Shown here piece by piece: positions 33,974 through 43,019 of a stretch of DNA of 64,000 nt. The DNA is taken from NCBI GenBank assembly GCA_963743015.1, contig CAVUOD010000014.1, forward strand, positions 434,001-498,000. Reading direction: 5' to 3'. The translations under genes were made by a program, and so were the position numbers. Source of the stretch: CAVSRC01 sp963743015. Its GTDB lineage: Bacteria > Pseudomonadota > Alphaproteobacteria > Rhizobiales > Kaistiaceae. Positions within the stretch are counted from its first letter, which is position 1, and the number at the start of each line of letters is the position of its first letter. The notes below the pieces were generated by a model. The model saw nothing but the letters and a program-made list of their open reading frames with translations, made no database searches and was not told where the DNA came from.

Positions 33974-34481
33974 ATGGCCGATTCCAACGAAAAGCGCCGC
34001 AACCGCGGCGCGCTGCCGCTCTCCGCCCTGGTCGGGCGCGTGATCGGTCCGGTTGCCCGCAAGCGCGGATTTGCCGCGGCCGACCTGATCGCTGCCTGGG
34101 GCGCGGTGGTCGGGGCCGAGCTTGCCGAATGCACCCGGCCGGAGAAGATCGTGTGGCCGCGCGGCGAGTGCCAACAGCGACCTGCCCGGCGTGCTGACGC
34201 TCAAGGTCGATGGCCCGCGGGCGGTGATCGTCCAGCACCAGCTCGGCCAGATCATCGAGCGGGTAAACGCCTATTTCGGCTATGCGGCGGTGGGACAGGT
34301 ACGCATCGTGCAGGCGCCGCTTGGCCGCGCCAAGACGCCCGCGTCGGTGGAGGACCGGCCGCTTGCCGCGGCAGATGAGGCGCGGCTGAAGGCCGCCACC
34401 GGCGGGGTCGAAGACCAACCGCTGCGCGAGGCCCTCGACAGGCTCGGCCGGGGCGTGCTCAAAGGCAACAAGCAAGCGTGA
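33974..34481 (+). pseudogene. DUF721 protein, split by a one-base insertion
   Basis: The first part reads MADSNEKRRNRGALPLSALV to ECTRPEKIVWPRGE. The expected continuation ANSDLPGVLTLKVDGPRAVI to VLKGNKQA is one frame over, with the switch at about 34166-34169 (extra T before GCCAAC). The total length is one base more than a multiple of three. Repaired it is about 168 residues. DUF721 (DciA-related) proteins have been linked to DNA replication helicase loading in other bacteria; function here is inferred from family only. It precedes the DsbA-like gene and smc, a common order in this group. Confidence 0.82.
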
Positions 34482-34577
34482 TTGGACTGGGGCCCGAAAC
34501 GCCGTAATTAGTCACTCGAGTTGGCCGCCGGGAACGGCGGCTTTCCGCCAAAAGCCCTTTCCCAAGGAAAACGACAA

Positions 34578-35258
34578 GTGAAGTGGAACTCCCGGCAGAT
34601 ACTCGTCCTCGTGGCGGCCGTCGTGGTCGTCGCCGCAGGCGCCATCTTCTTCATTACCCGCGGCGGGCAGTCGAACGTCGATCTTGGCGCGGGCGGCAAC
34701 GGTAGCGGCGCTCCGGCCGGGCCGACCAAGGCGGAACTGATGACCGCCGGACCGCTCGGCGACATGACCGAGGGCGATCCCAAGGCGCCCAACACTGTCA
34801 TCGAATATGCGTCGATGACCTGCTCGCACTGCGCGAACTTCCACAACACGGTCTACCGGGACTTCAAGAAGCAATACATCGACACCGGCAAGGTCTTTTA
34901 CATCTTCCGCGAATACCCGCTCGATCCGCTGGCGACCTCGGCCGCCATGCTGGTCCGCTGCGGCCCCAAGGACCGCGAGTTCCCCCTGCTCGACCTGCTG
35001 TTCGACCACCAGGACGAGTGGGCCTTCGTCAAGGACCCCAAGACGGCGCTCATCAATCTGGTGAAACAGGCCGGAATCAGCGAGGCTGACTTCAACGCCT
35101 GCTTGACGAATCAGAAGATCCTCGACGGAGTGAACGCAGTGAAGGATCGCGCCTACAAGACATTCGGCGTGGATGCGACACCGACGTTCTTCATCAACGG
35201 GGTTGAGCACCCCGGCGAGCAATCGCTTGAGGAACTCGGCAAGATTCTCGGTGGCTAG
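34578..35258 (+). CDS. DsbA-like thioredoxin-fold oxidoreductase
   Basis: The 226-residue protein has an N-terminal membrane anchor or signal (ILVLVAAVVVVAAGAIFFI), a G-rich linker, and a thioredoxin domain with active site C-S-H-C in ASMTCSHCANFH. ATPTFFINGVEHPG carries the cis-proline loop (TPT). It is probably periplasmic and forms or shuffles disulfides. The GTG start is preceded by AAGGAA nine bases away; upstream in-frame sequence from 34521 is not family-like. It sits between DUF721 and smc, as in many Hyphomicrobiales. Confidence 0.92.
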   Translation: MKWNSRQILVLVAAVVVVAAGAIFFITRGGQSNVDLGAGGNGSGAPAGPTKAELMTAGPLGDMTEGDPKAPNTVIEYASMTCSHCANFHNTVYRDFKKQYIDTGKVFYIFREYPLDPLATSAAMLVRCGPKDREFPLLDLLFDHQDEWAFVKDPKTALINLVKQAGISEADFNACLTNQKILDGVNAVKDRAYKTFGVDATPTFFINGVEHPGEQSLEELGKILGG

Positions 35259-35321
35259 ACCGGAACTCGTCCTTGTCGGGCGGCGCCCCGGGGAACGCCG
35301 CCCGAAAACGGGAGTTGACGT

Positions 35322-38300
35322 TTGAAATTCACGCGCCTGCGCGTCCTCGGGTTCAAGTCGTTCGTCGAGCCGACCGAATTCCTGATCGAGCCGGGCCTGA
35401 CCGGCGTGGTCGGGCCGAACGGCTGCGGCAAATCCAACCTGGTCGAGGCGTTGCGCTGGGTGATGGGCGAAAGCTCGTACAAGGCCATGCGCGCCTCCGG
35501 CATGGACGACGTCATCTTCCAGGGCAGCGGCAACCGCTCGGCGCGCAACACGGCGGAAGTGTCGCTGGCCGTCGACAATTCCGACCATGTGGCGCCGGCG
35601 GCCTTCAACGATGCCGACCTGCTGGAGGTCACCCGCCGCATCGAGCGCGAGGCAGGGTCGATCTATCGCATCAACGGCCGCGACGTGCGCGCCCGCGACG
35701 TTCAGCTGCTGTTTGCCGACGCCTCGACCGGAGCCCATTCGCCGGCAATCGTCGGCCAGGGCAAGATCGGCGAGCTGATTGCGGCCAAGCCCACCGATCG
35801 CCGCGCGCTGCTCGAGGAAGCGGCCGGCATTGCCGGCCTGCACAATCGCCGCCACGAGGCGGAGCTGCGCCTGCGCGGCGCCGAACAGAACCTCTCCCGC
35901 CTCGACGACGTGATCGGCGAGATCGAGCAGCAGCTCGACGGGCTGAAGCGGCAGGCGCGCCAGGCGGTGCGCTACCGCAACCTGTCGGGCGAAATCCGCC
36001 GGGCGGAGGCCACCGTGCTGCACTTGCGGGCGCTGGCTGCCGGCGAGGCGCTCAGCGAAGCGGAGACGGCGCTGGCCGCTGCCACGGCACAAGCCAACGA
36101 GCGCGCCAGCGAACAGGCCGAGGCCGCGAAGAATCAGGCGATTGCCGCGGCGCATGTGCCGGACCTGCGCGACGCCGCCGCCCGCGCCGGCGCCGCTGCA
36201 CAGCGCATTACGCTGGCGGCGGAAGCGCTCAATGCCGAGGAAGGGCGCATCAAGAACCGTCTGGCCGAGCTTGACCGCCGCCTTGCCCAGCTTGCCGACG
36301 ATATCGGGCGCGAAGAGCGCATGGTGACCGACAACAGCGCCATCATCGCCCGGTTGAACGAGGAGGAGCAGGAGCTCGAGGCGGCCAATGCCGCCATGAA
36401 CGAGCGCCAGGCAACCGCCGCGAACCGACGCCGCTCCGCCGAGACGGCGGTCGGCGAGAGCGAGAAGGAGCTTGCCGAGTTGACCCGGCAGCATGCCGAG
36501 GTCACGGCCGAGCGCAGCCAGTATGAGCGGCGGTCGCGCGAGGCGTCCGAACGGACGGCGAGGCTCACCGGCGAGATCGACAAGGTGCGTGCTGAGCTTG
36601 CCGCGCTCGACGGCTCCGGCGCCGCCGCGACGGCCGTGGCGGAGCAGCGTCAGGCGGTGGAGACGGCCGAGGCCGGCACCGGCTCGGCCGAGGCTGCGGC
36701 CAACGCGGCGGAACAGCGCGTCGGCGCGGCGCGCGAGGCGCGCGGCAGCGCGCGCGAGCAATTGACCGCCAGCGAGCATGCGCTCAGCAAGCTGGAGACC
36801 GAGGCGGCGACGCTGGCCGCGATCCTCGCCGCGAACGCGCCGGACGGCCGCACGCCGGTGATCGATGCGGTGACTGTCGACGGCGGCTTCGAAGCGGCGC
36901 TGGGGGCTGCCTTCGGCGACGACCTCGACGCCGCAACCGACGAGGATGCGCCCGCCCGCTGGCGCCAGATCGACGCCACGAGCGACGACGGCGCCTTGCC
37001 GGAAGGCATCGAGTCGCTGGCCGCGCATGTCCGTGCGCCGACAGTGCTGGCACGCCGCCTCGCCCTCACCGGTCTCATCGACCGGGCCGACGGCGCCCGC
37101 CTGCAGACCCTGCTCAGACCCGGACAGCGTCTGGTCAGCCGCGAGGGCGACCTGTGGCGCTGGGACGGCTATGTCGCCGCCGCCGATGCGCCGCGCGCCG
37201 CCGCCCAGCGGCTGGCGAGCCGCAACCGTCTGTCGGAACTGGAAGCCGAAACCGTTCCCGCGCGGGAAACCGTTGAAGCCGGGCGCCAGGCACTGGAGCG
37301 CGCCGAGACCGAATTGCGCGACGCATCGGAAGCGGAGCGGCAGGCCCGCGTGGCCCTGCGCGACGCGCGCGCCGCCCTCGACGCGGCCCGCCGGGCCCTG
37401 GCCGAGGCCGAGCGCGAGGAGAGCCGCATCGCCGCCAAGCGCAGCGGCCTCGACGAGGCACTCGCCCGGCTGACCGCCAGCCTCGCCGAAAGCCAGACCG
37501 CCGAGACGCAGGCGCGTGATGGCCTTGCCGCCACCGCCGACCCGCAGGCACTGGCCGAGGCGCTCGGCACGCAACGCGACAAGGTCAACGAGGACCGCGC
37601 GGTGCTGGCCGAGGCGCGTGCCGCGGTCGAGACCCTGACGCGCGAAGCGGAGATGCGGACCGGACGCCTGGCGGCGATCGCGGTTGAGCGGCAGACGTGG
37701 AACGAGCGGGCAGCCAATGCCAGGAACCAGATCGCCACGCTGACCGAGCGCCGCGGCGAGAGCGAGGCCGAGAAGGAGAAGCTTGCCGACGAGCCGCAGC
37801 GCATCGAAGAGAGGCGCAAGGCGCTGCTCTCGGAAGCTGCTACGGCCGAGACGGCCCGCGCCGAGGCCGCCGAGGCCCTGGCCGCTGGTGAAGCGGTTCT
37901 GGGTGAGGCGGACAAGGTCGCCCGCGTCGCGCTCGATGCACTGGCCGAGGCGCGCGAGCAGCGCGGCCGCGCCGAAGAGCGTGTGGTGGCGGCCCGCGAG
38001 CGTGTCGGGGAAGTCAGCGAGCGCATCGCCGAGGCGCTGAACTGCACGCCGGCGGAAATCTTTGCCGAGACCGGCCTCAAGGAAGGTGCGCCACTGCCCG
38101 AACTCGCCGATACCGAGGCGCGGCTGGAGCGCTATCGCAACGAACGCGAGCGGCTCGGCGCGGTGAACCTGCGCGCCGAGGCAGAGGCCGCGGAACTGGC
38201 CGAGCGGCGCGACGCGCTGATCGGCGAGCGCGACGACCTGATCGCCGCGATCCATCGCCTGCGCCAGGGCATTTCCAGCCTCAACCGCGAGGGCCGCGAG

Positions 38301-38781
38301 CGGCTGATGGCCGCCTTCGACACGGTCAACGCGCACTTCCAGCGCCTGTTCACGTCGCTGTTCGGCGGCGGAACGGCCGAGCTGCAGCTCACCGAATTCG
38401 GACGATCCGCTGGAAGCGGGGCTGGAGATCGTCGCCAAGCCGCCGGGCAAGAAGCCGCAGATCATGACGCTGCTCTCCGGCGGCGAGCAGGCGCTCACCG
38501 CGCTGTCGCTGATCTTCGCCGTGTTCCTCACCAACCCGGCGCCGATCTGCGTGCTCGACGAGGTCGATGCGCCGCTCGACGACGCCAATGTCGTGCGCTT
38601 CTGCAATCTGCTGGAGGAGATGTCGCGTTCGACCGACACGCGCTTCATCACCATCACGCACAATCCGATCACCATGGCGCGCATGAACCGGCTGTTCGGC
38701 GTCACCATGGCCGAGCGCGGCGTCTCGCAGCTCGTCTCCGTCGACCTGGAAACGGCCGAGAGCTTCCGCGAGACGGCGTAG
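35322..38781 (+). pseudogene. smc: Chromosome segregation protein SMC, frameshifted near the C-terminal head
   Basis: The product is the SMC ATPase that compacts and segregates the chromosome. Walker A is GVVGPNGCGKSNLVEALRWVMGE (about 29-51). Long coiled-coil arms flank a hinge at about 490-620. The head half has LLSGGEQALTALSLIFA (signature) and ICVLDEVDAPLDDANV (Walker B). The start is TTG with GGGAG upstream. At 38394-38398 (GAATTCGG, where GAATCGG would restore SDDPLEAGLEIV) one extra base shifts the frame. The conserved head continues in another frame from about 38464 to the stop at 38781. The repaired length is 1152 residues, normal for the group. As read, the protein would lose its ATPase half. 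SMC is rarely dispensable, so sequence error is likely. Confidence 0.9.
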
Positions 38782-38790
38782 GCGCCGAGC

Positions 38791-38834
38791 CGGTGGCCCG
38801 GAGGCCACCCACGGGCAGTCGGCAATGGGTAGTC
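38791..38834. repeat. 44-base direct repeat, left copy
   Basis: CGGTGGCCCGGAGGCCACC (a short palindrome) is followed by ACGGGCAGTCGGCAATGGG-AGTC. It recurs with two mismatches at 39015-39058. Just after it come further GGCAGTCGGCAGTCGG units. Confidence 0.85.
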
Positions 38835-38890
38835 GGGGCAGTCGGCAGTCGGAGAACGTTTGCCGTACCCGTCCCTCTCTGTCCCCTCCG

Positions 38891-38989
38891 TCATCCCCCG
38901 GCGCGGCAGAGCCGCGACCGGGGGATCAGCTGCCCCAGACACGGCTGCGCCGTGCTCGTCGAGGCCGGTCCTCCGCTTTCGCGGAGGAC
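38891..38989. repeat. Cluster of hairpin-forming repeats between smc and the ABC-F gene
   Basis: Three inverted repeats follow one another. At 38891-38928 ATCCCCCGG-CGCGGC pairs with GCCGCG-ACCGGGGGAT. At 38941-38953 ACGGC pairs with GCCGT. At 38968-38989 GTCCTCCGC pairs perfectly with GCGGAGGAC around TTTC. They lie between two 44-base direct repeats. The look is that of a dispersed palindromic element, not of genes; no coding sequence is seen in this 430-base gap. Confidence 0.75.
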
Positions 38990-39014
38990 GACGGGGAAAG
39001 CGGGCGCTGGTAGT

Positions 39015-39058
39015 CGGTGGCCCGGAGGCCACCGACGGGCAGTCGGCAATGGGCAGTC
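39015..39058. repeat. 44-base direct repeat, right copy
   Basis: It matches 38791-38834 at 42 of 44 positions and bounds the hairpin cluster on the right. Confidence 0.85.
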
Positions 39059-39189
39059 ATAGGCTCCGGCTTCCGCGGGGCGACGGGCCGGCGAACCGGC
39101 ATGACCGGAGTGTGGTGCAGGCTTGCATTTCGCCACCGTCTGTCCCAACTGAACGGTACGCATCAATTTCCCGGAGCAGGAGAGCCCCG

Positions 39190-39309
39190 ATGAACGAGAC
39201 CGCGACGAATGCCTTCGCCCGCGCCTCTTCCTTTGTTCCGGTCTCTCGCCATGCCTTCTCTTCCCAAGCCCGTCGTCGCGCTTCACGGCGTCACCCTGGC
39301 AACACCTGA
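39190..39309 (+). CDS. Possible 39-codon upstream frame overlapping the ABC-F start
   Basis: The ATG follows a strong CAGGAGAGCCCCG ribosome binding site, the best in this region. The frame (MNETATNAFARASSFVPVSR) overlaps the beginning of the ABC-F gene in a different frame, with its stop about 57 bases inside. It could be a leader that couples or limits translation, or the true start could be hidden by a local indel. It is not likely to be an independent protein. Confidence 0.35.
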   Translation: MNETATNAFARASSFVPVSRHAFSSQARRRASRRHPGNT

Positions 39310-40861
39310 CGGCCGGCCGCTTCTCGCCAATCTCGATCTGGTCTTCGGTTCCGACCGCACCGGCCTTGTTGGCCGCAACGGCATCGGCAAGTCGACGCTT
39401 CTCGGCGTGATCGCCGGCGCGGTGCGTCCTTTTGCGGGCTCGGTCGAACGGTCGGGCCGTGTCGCCATGCTGCGCCAGAGCCTGCAGGCGGCCGACGGCG
39501 AAACACTTGCCGACCTGCTCGGCATCCGCTCCGCCCTTGCCTGCCTGCGCCGCCTGGAAGCCGGCCGCGGTTCGCTCGCCGATGCGGCGGAAGCGGACTG
39601 GACGCTCGAACCGCGACTGGAGGCGGCGCTGGCCGAGGTCGGGCTTGCCGGCTTCGAGACCGACCGGCCGCTTGCCAGCCTTTCCGGCGGCCAGCGCACG
39701 CGCGCCGCTCTCGCCGCCTTGCTGCTGGCCGAGCCGGACCTGATCCTGCTCGACGAGCCGACCAACAATCTCGACGCCGACGGGCGCGATGCCGTCGCCC
39801 GCGTCCTGGCCGGTTGGAAGATGGGTGCCGTCGTGGTCAGCCACGACCGGGCGCTTCTGCGTCCGATGGATCGCATCGTCGAACTGTCGGACCTCGGCGC
39901 CCGCCTCTATGGCGGCGGCTACGACCTCTATGCCGCGCGCAAGGCCGAGGAGCGCGCGGCGGCGGAGCGCGGCCTCGACGTCGCGAAGCGCGACGTGCTC
40001 GCGGTCGAACGGCGCATCCAGACGGCACGCGAGCGCCAGGCGCGACGGGATGCGCGCGGCGCAGAAAGCCGCGCCAAAGGCGACGCTCCCAAGATTCTGC
40101 TCGATGCGCAGAAGGAGCGCAGCCAGCACACCTCCGGCAACGCCAGCCAACGCGCCGACCGGCAACGCGCCGCGGCGGACGCGGCGCTGTCGCAGGCGCA
40201 GGCGGCGGTCGAACGCATCCGCCAACTGTCGGTGCGCCTGCCGTCGACCGGCCTGCCGGCCAGGCGGACGGTGCTCGCCTTCGCGCAAGTCGGCTTTGCC
40301 TATGCCGGGCACGCGCCGATGTTCACGGGCCTCGACCTGATCATGAGCGGACCGGAGCGGGTGGCGCTGACCGGACCGAACGGCACCGGCAAGTCCACCT
40401 TCCTCCGACTGGCGAGCGGCGCGGCGGAGCCGACATCGGGCACGGTGCTGAGGCCGGTGCCCTCCGTCGCGCTCGACCAGGGTGTCGCAATCCTCAACCC
40501 CAATGCGACGATCCTCGACAACTTCCGCCGGCTCGACCCGGTCGCGACGCCCAACCAGGCCCATGCGGCGCTGGCGCGCTTCCTGTTCCGCAATGCCGAC
40601 GCCCTGAAGCCGGTCGGCGCCCTTTCCGGTGGGGAAATGTTGCGCGCCGGGCTTGCCTGTACGCTCGGCGGCAGCCACCCTCCCGGGCTGCTCATGCTGG
40701 ACGAACCGACCAACCATCTCGATCTCGATTCGATCGCCGCCATCGAAGCGGCGCTCGCCGATTTCGACGGCGCGCTGCTCGTCGCCAGCCATGACGAGGA
40801 TTTTCTCGACGCGATCGGCATCGAACGGCGGATCGCGTTTCCGCTGGCGAGGACCGCATGA
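39251..40861 (+). CDS. ABC-F family ATPase (two ATP-binding cassettes)
   Basis: The 536-residue soluble protein has two nucleotide-binding domains and no membrane part. Walker A motifs are GLVGRNGIGKSTLLG and LTGPNGTGKSTFLR. Signatures are SLSGGQRTRAALAALLLAEP and ALSGGEMLRAGLACTL, each with LDEPTNNLD or LDEPTNHLD. A charged linker lies between the domains (about 230-310). ABC-F proteins act on the ribosome, for example in antibiotic protection or translation quality control; which subgroup is unclear. The start is ambiguous: ATG at 39251 (MPSLPKPVV) or 39209. Its stop overlaps the mutY start (ATGA). Confidence 0.9.
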   Translation: MPSLPKPVVALHGVTLATPDGRPLLANLDLVFGSDRTGLVGRNGIGKSTLLGVIAGAVRPFAGSVERSGRVAMLRQSLQAADGETLADLLGIRSALACLRRLEAGRGSLADAAEADWTLEPRLEAALAEVGLAGFETDRPLASLSGGQRTRAALAALLLAEPDLILLDEPTNNLDADGRDAVARVLAGWKMGAVVVSHDRALLRPMDRIVELSDLGARLYGGGYDLYAARKAEERAAAERGLDVAKRDVLAVERRIQTARERQARRDARGAESRAKGDAPKILLDAQKERSQHTSGNASQRADRQRAAADAALSQAQAAVERIRQLSVRLPSTGLPARRTVLAFAQVGFAYAGHAPMFTGLDLIMSGPERVALTGPNGTGKSTFLRLASGAAEPTSGTVLRPVPSVALDQGVAILNPNATILDNFRRLDPVATPNQAHAALARFLFRNADALKPVGALSGGEMLRAGLACTLGGSHPPGLLMLDEPTNHLDLDSIAAIEAALADFDGALLVASHDEDFLDAIGIERRIAFPLARTA

Positions 40862-41947
40862 CGATCGCGCCCGCTTTGCTCGCCTGGTACGACCGCCATG
40901 CCCGCCGGCTGCCCTGGCGGGTCGGGCCCGAAGGCGCGGGCGCGTGGCGTGAACCCCGATCCCTATCGCGTCTGGCTCTCCGAGATCATGCTGCAGCAGA
41001 CGACGGTCGCGGCGGTGAAGTCCTATTTCGATGCCTTCCTCAAGCGCTGGCCGGACGTTGCGGCGCTTGCCGCAGCGCCACGCGAGGAGGTGATGAAGGC
41101 TTGGGCCGGCCTCGGCTACTACGCCCGTGCCCGCAACCTGCATGCCTGCGCCCAAGCGATCGTGCGCGATCACGGCGGACGCTTTCCCGAAACCGCGGCG
41201 GCGCTGATGGCGCTGCCTGGCATCGGCGCCTACACGGCGGCGGCAGTGGCGGCGATCGCCTTCGACGAACCGGTGGCGGTGATCGACGGCAATATCGAGC
41301 GGGTGATCGCGCGCCTGGCCGCCATCGACACGCCGCTGCCGGCCGCCAAGAAGGACATCCGCTTGCGCCAGCAGGCGATGACGCCGGAGAGACGCGCCGG
41401 CGATTATGCCCAGGCAATGATGGATCTCGGCGCCGCGATCTGCACGCCAAAGCGTCCGGCCTGCGCGCTCTGTCCGCTCGCCGAACATTGCATCGCGCAT
41501 GCGCGCGGCGACGAAGACGCCTATCCCGTCAAGGGCGCCAAGGCCGTTCGCCCGACGCGCCGCGGTGCCGCCTTCGTCGCCGTCCGGGACGATGGCGCGG
41601 TGCTGCTGCGGCGGCGGCCGGATGAGGGATTGCTGGGCGGCATGGCGGAGGTGCCCGGAAGCGATTGGACGAGCCGTGCCAACGGGTTGGCCCCGGAGGC
41701 TGACGCGCCGATTCAGGCCGACTGGCGCCCGGTGCCCGGCGCCGTCGTCCACGTGTTCACGCATTTCAGGCTGGAACTGAACGTGTATTGCGCCGCCGCC
41801 GGGCGGATGGAACAAGCACCGCCGGGCTGCTGGTGGGCGCCGGCACGAACGCTCGCCGGCGAGGCGCTGCCGAGCGTGATGAAGAAGGTCATCGAGGCGG
41901 CGCTGCCGGGAGCGACACGACGGAAACGGGGCGGACGCGCAGCGTGA
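40858..41947 (+). pseudogene. mutY: A/G-specific adenine glycosylase, split by a one-base insertion
   Basis: The product removes adenine mispaired with 8-oxoguanine. It begins MTIAPALLAWYDRHARRLPWRVGPEGA. The rest (NPDPYRVWLSEIMLQQTTVAA onward) is one frame over, the switch lying at about 40930-40951; the total is one base over a multiple of three. Beyond the break all motifs are fine: helix-hairpin-helix LPGIGAYTAAAVAAIAF, VIDGNIERV, and the iron-sulfur cysteines C-x6-C-x2-C-x5-C in CTPKRPACALCPLAEHC. There is also a Nudix-like C-terminal domain (RRPDEGLLGGMAEVPG). The repaired length is about 362 residues. It overlaps the ABC-F gene upstream and a HAD gene downstream. Confidence 0.88.
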
Positions 41948-42558
41948 ACGAGATTCGGCACATCGTCTTCGACATCGGCAGGGTGATCCTCGAATGGGAC
42001 GCGGAAATTCCCTATCGACGGCTGATCCCCGACGAAGCCGAGCGGCGCTATTTCCTCACCCATATCTGCACGCACGAATGGAACATCGCTCAGGACCGTG
42101 GGCGGACATGGCGCGAGGCGGAAGACGAGCTGATCGCGCAGCATCCCGAGCACGCGGCGATGATCCGCGCCTTCCGCCGGCACTGGGCCGAGATGGTGCC
42201 GTACCATTTCCCGGATACGCTGGCGATCCGCGACGCACTCATGGACCGTGGCTATGACGTGACGGCGTTGACCAATTTCGCCGCCGACACATTCGACGTA
42301 GCGCGGGGGATGTATCCCTTCCTCGATCGCTTCCGCGGCATAACCGTGTCGGCCCATATCGGCCTCATAAAGCCGGAACTCGCCATCTACCGGCACCACG
42401 AGACGGCCTTTGGCCTCGATCCGGCGGCGATCCTGTTCTTCGACGACAGCCCGGCCAATGTCGAAGGCGCCCGCGCAGCCGGCTGGCATGCGGAACAGTA
42501 CACCGGCGCAGACGAGATGCGCGCCGATCTCGCCCGCTATGGTGTGGCGCTGAACTAG
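41944..42558 (+). CDS. HAD-superfamily phosphatase, YihX-like
   Basis: The 204-residue protein has HAD motif I as VFDIGRVILEWD, with a D-x-G form in place of the usual D-x-D; this is seen in the YihX/epoxide-hydrolase-like HAD group. Motif II is ALTNFAAD, motif III is the lysine in IGLIKPELAIY, and motif IV is ILFFDDSPANVEGARAAGW. The substrate is unknown; YihX itself acts on glucose-1-phosphate. The GTG start overlaps the mutY stop (GTGA), so translation is coupled. Confidence 0.88.
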   Translation: MNEIRHIVFDIGRVILEWDAEIPYRRLIPDEAERRYFLTHICTHEWNIAQDRGRTWREAEDELIAQHPEHAAMIRAFRRHWAEMVPYHFPDTLAIRDALMDRGYDVTALTNFAADTFDVARGMYPFLDRFRGITVSAHIGLIKPELAIYRHHETAFGLDPAAILFFDDSPANVEGARAAGWHAEQYTGADEMRADLARYGVALN

Positions 42559-42602
42559 ATTGCCGCGGAGGGCCGCCGGAGGGCGACCCGCCAGCCGGAA
42601 TC

Positions 42603-42914
42603 TCAGCCCTGATAGCCCTGACGGGCGGCGTTGGCTTCGCAGTCCGCCTTGGACTTGTAGCCTTCCGAGGCCGCACCGACGATGTTGCCGTTCGACGCCT
42701 TGCGCCGCCAGCGGTGCTCGCCCTTCTTGTCGGTGTAGAACTCCCACTTGTCGGTGGGCACCGGGCCGCGCTTCATGTTCGCCTCGCAGTCGGCCTTGGA
42801 CTTGTAGCCCTCGCACGCCGCTCCGACGATCTGCCCGTTCGACGCCTTGCGGCGCCAGCGGTATTCGCCCTTCTTGTCGGTATAGACTTCGAAGCTATCG
42901 TTTTCTCCTGCCAT
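42603..42914 (-). CDS. Double DUF1508 (YegP-like) protein
   Basis: The 103-residue protein is made of two near-identical 45-residue repeats: FEVYTDKKGEYRWRRKASNG-IVGAACEGYKSKADCEANM and WEFYTDKKGEHRWRRKASNG-IVGAASEGYKSKADCEANA. This is the tandem YegP arrangement. The fold is small and beta-rich, with no proven biochemical role. It is highly charged and soluble. ATG at 42914 (MAGEND) has GGAACAGG upstream; an upstream ATG at 42932 adds six residues. It stands alone, convergent with the HAD gene. Confidence 0.92.
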   Translation of the reverse strand: MAGENDSFEVYTDKKGEYRWRRKASNGQIVGAACEGYKSKADCEANMKRGPVPTDKWEFYTDKKGEHRWRRKASNGNIVGAASEGYKSKADCEANAARQGYQG

Positions 42915-43019
42915 CCTGTTCCGTCCCGTCATGTGGTTGCGACTCGGGCCACGTCGATGACGCGCCGCGGTTACAATGAAGCCCGACCCGCAACCGGGCA
43001 AGTGAACGGGATCACCAGG

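Noticed and set aside
34512..39032. A 1506-codon open frame on the minus strand opposite smc
   Set aside because: It is a high-GC antisense shadow: composition is arginine/leucine/glycine-rich without motifs, and the plus strand carries clear SMC motifs. The same holds for long antisense frames opposite ppdK (6256-8148) and the ABC-F/mutY genes (38891-41815).
35322..39062. smc reading on to 39062 as a 1246-residue protein
   Set aside because: Beyond 38398 this frame is not SMC-like; the conserved head is in the next frame and stops at 38781.
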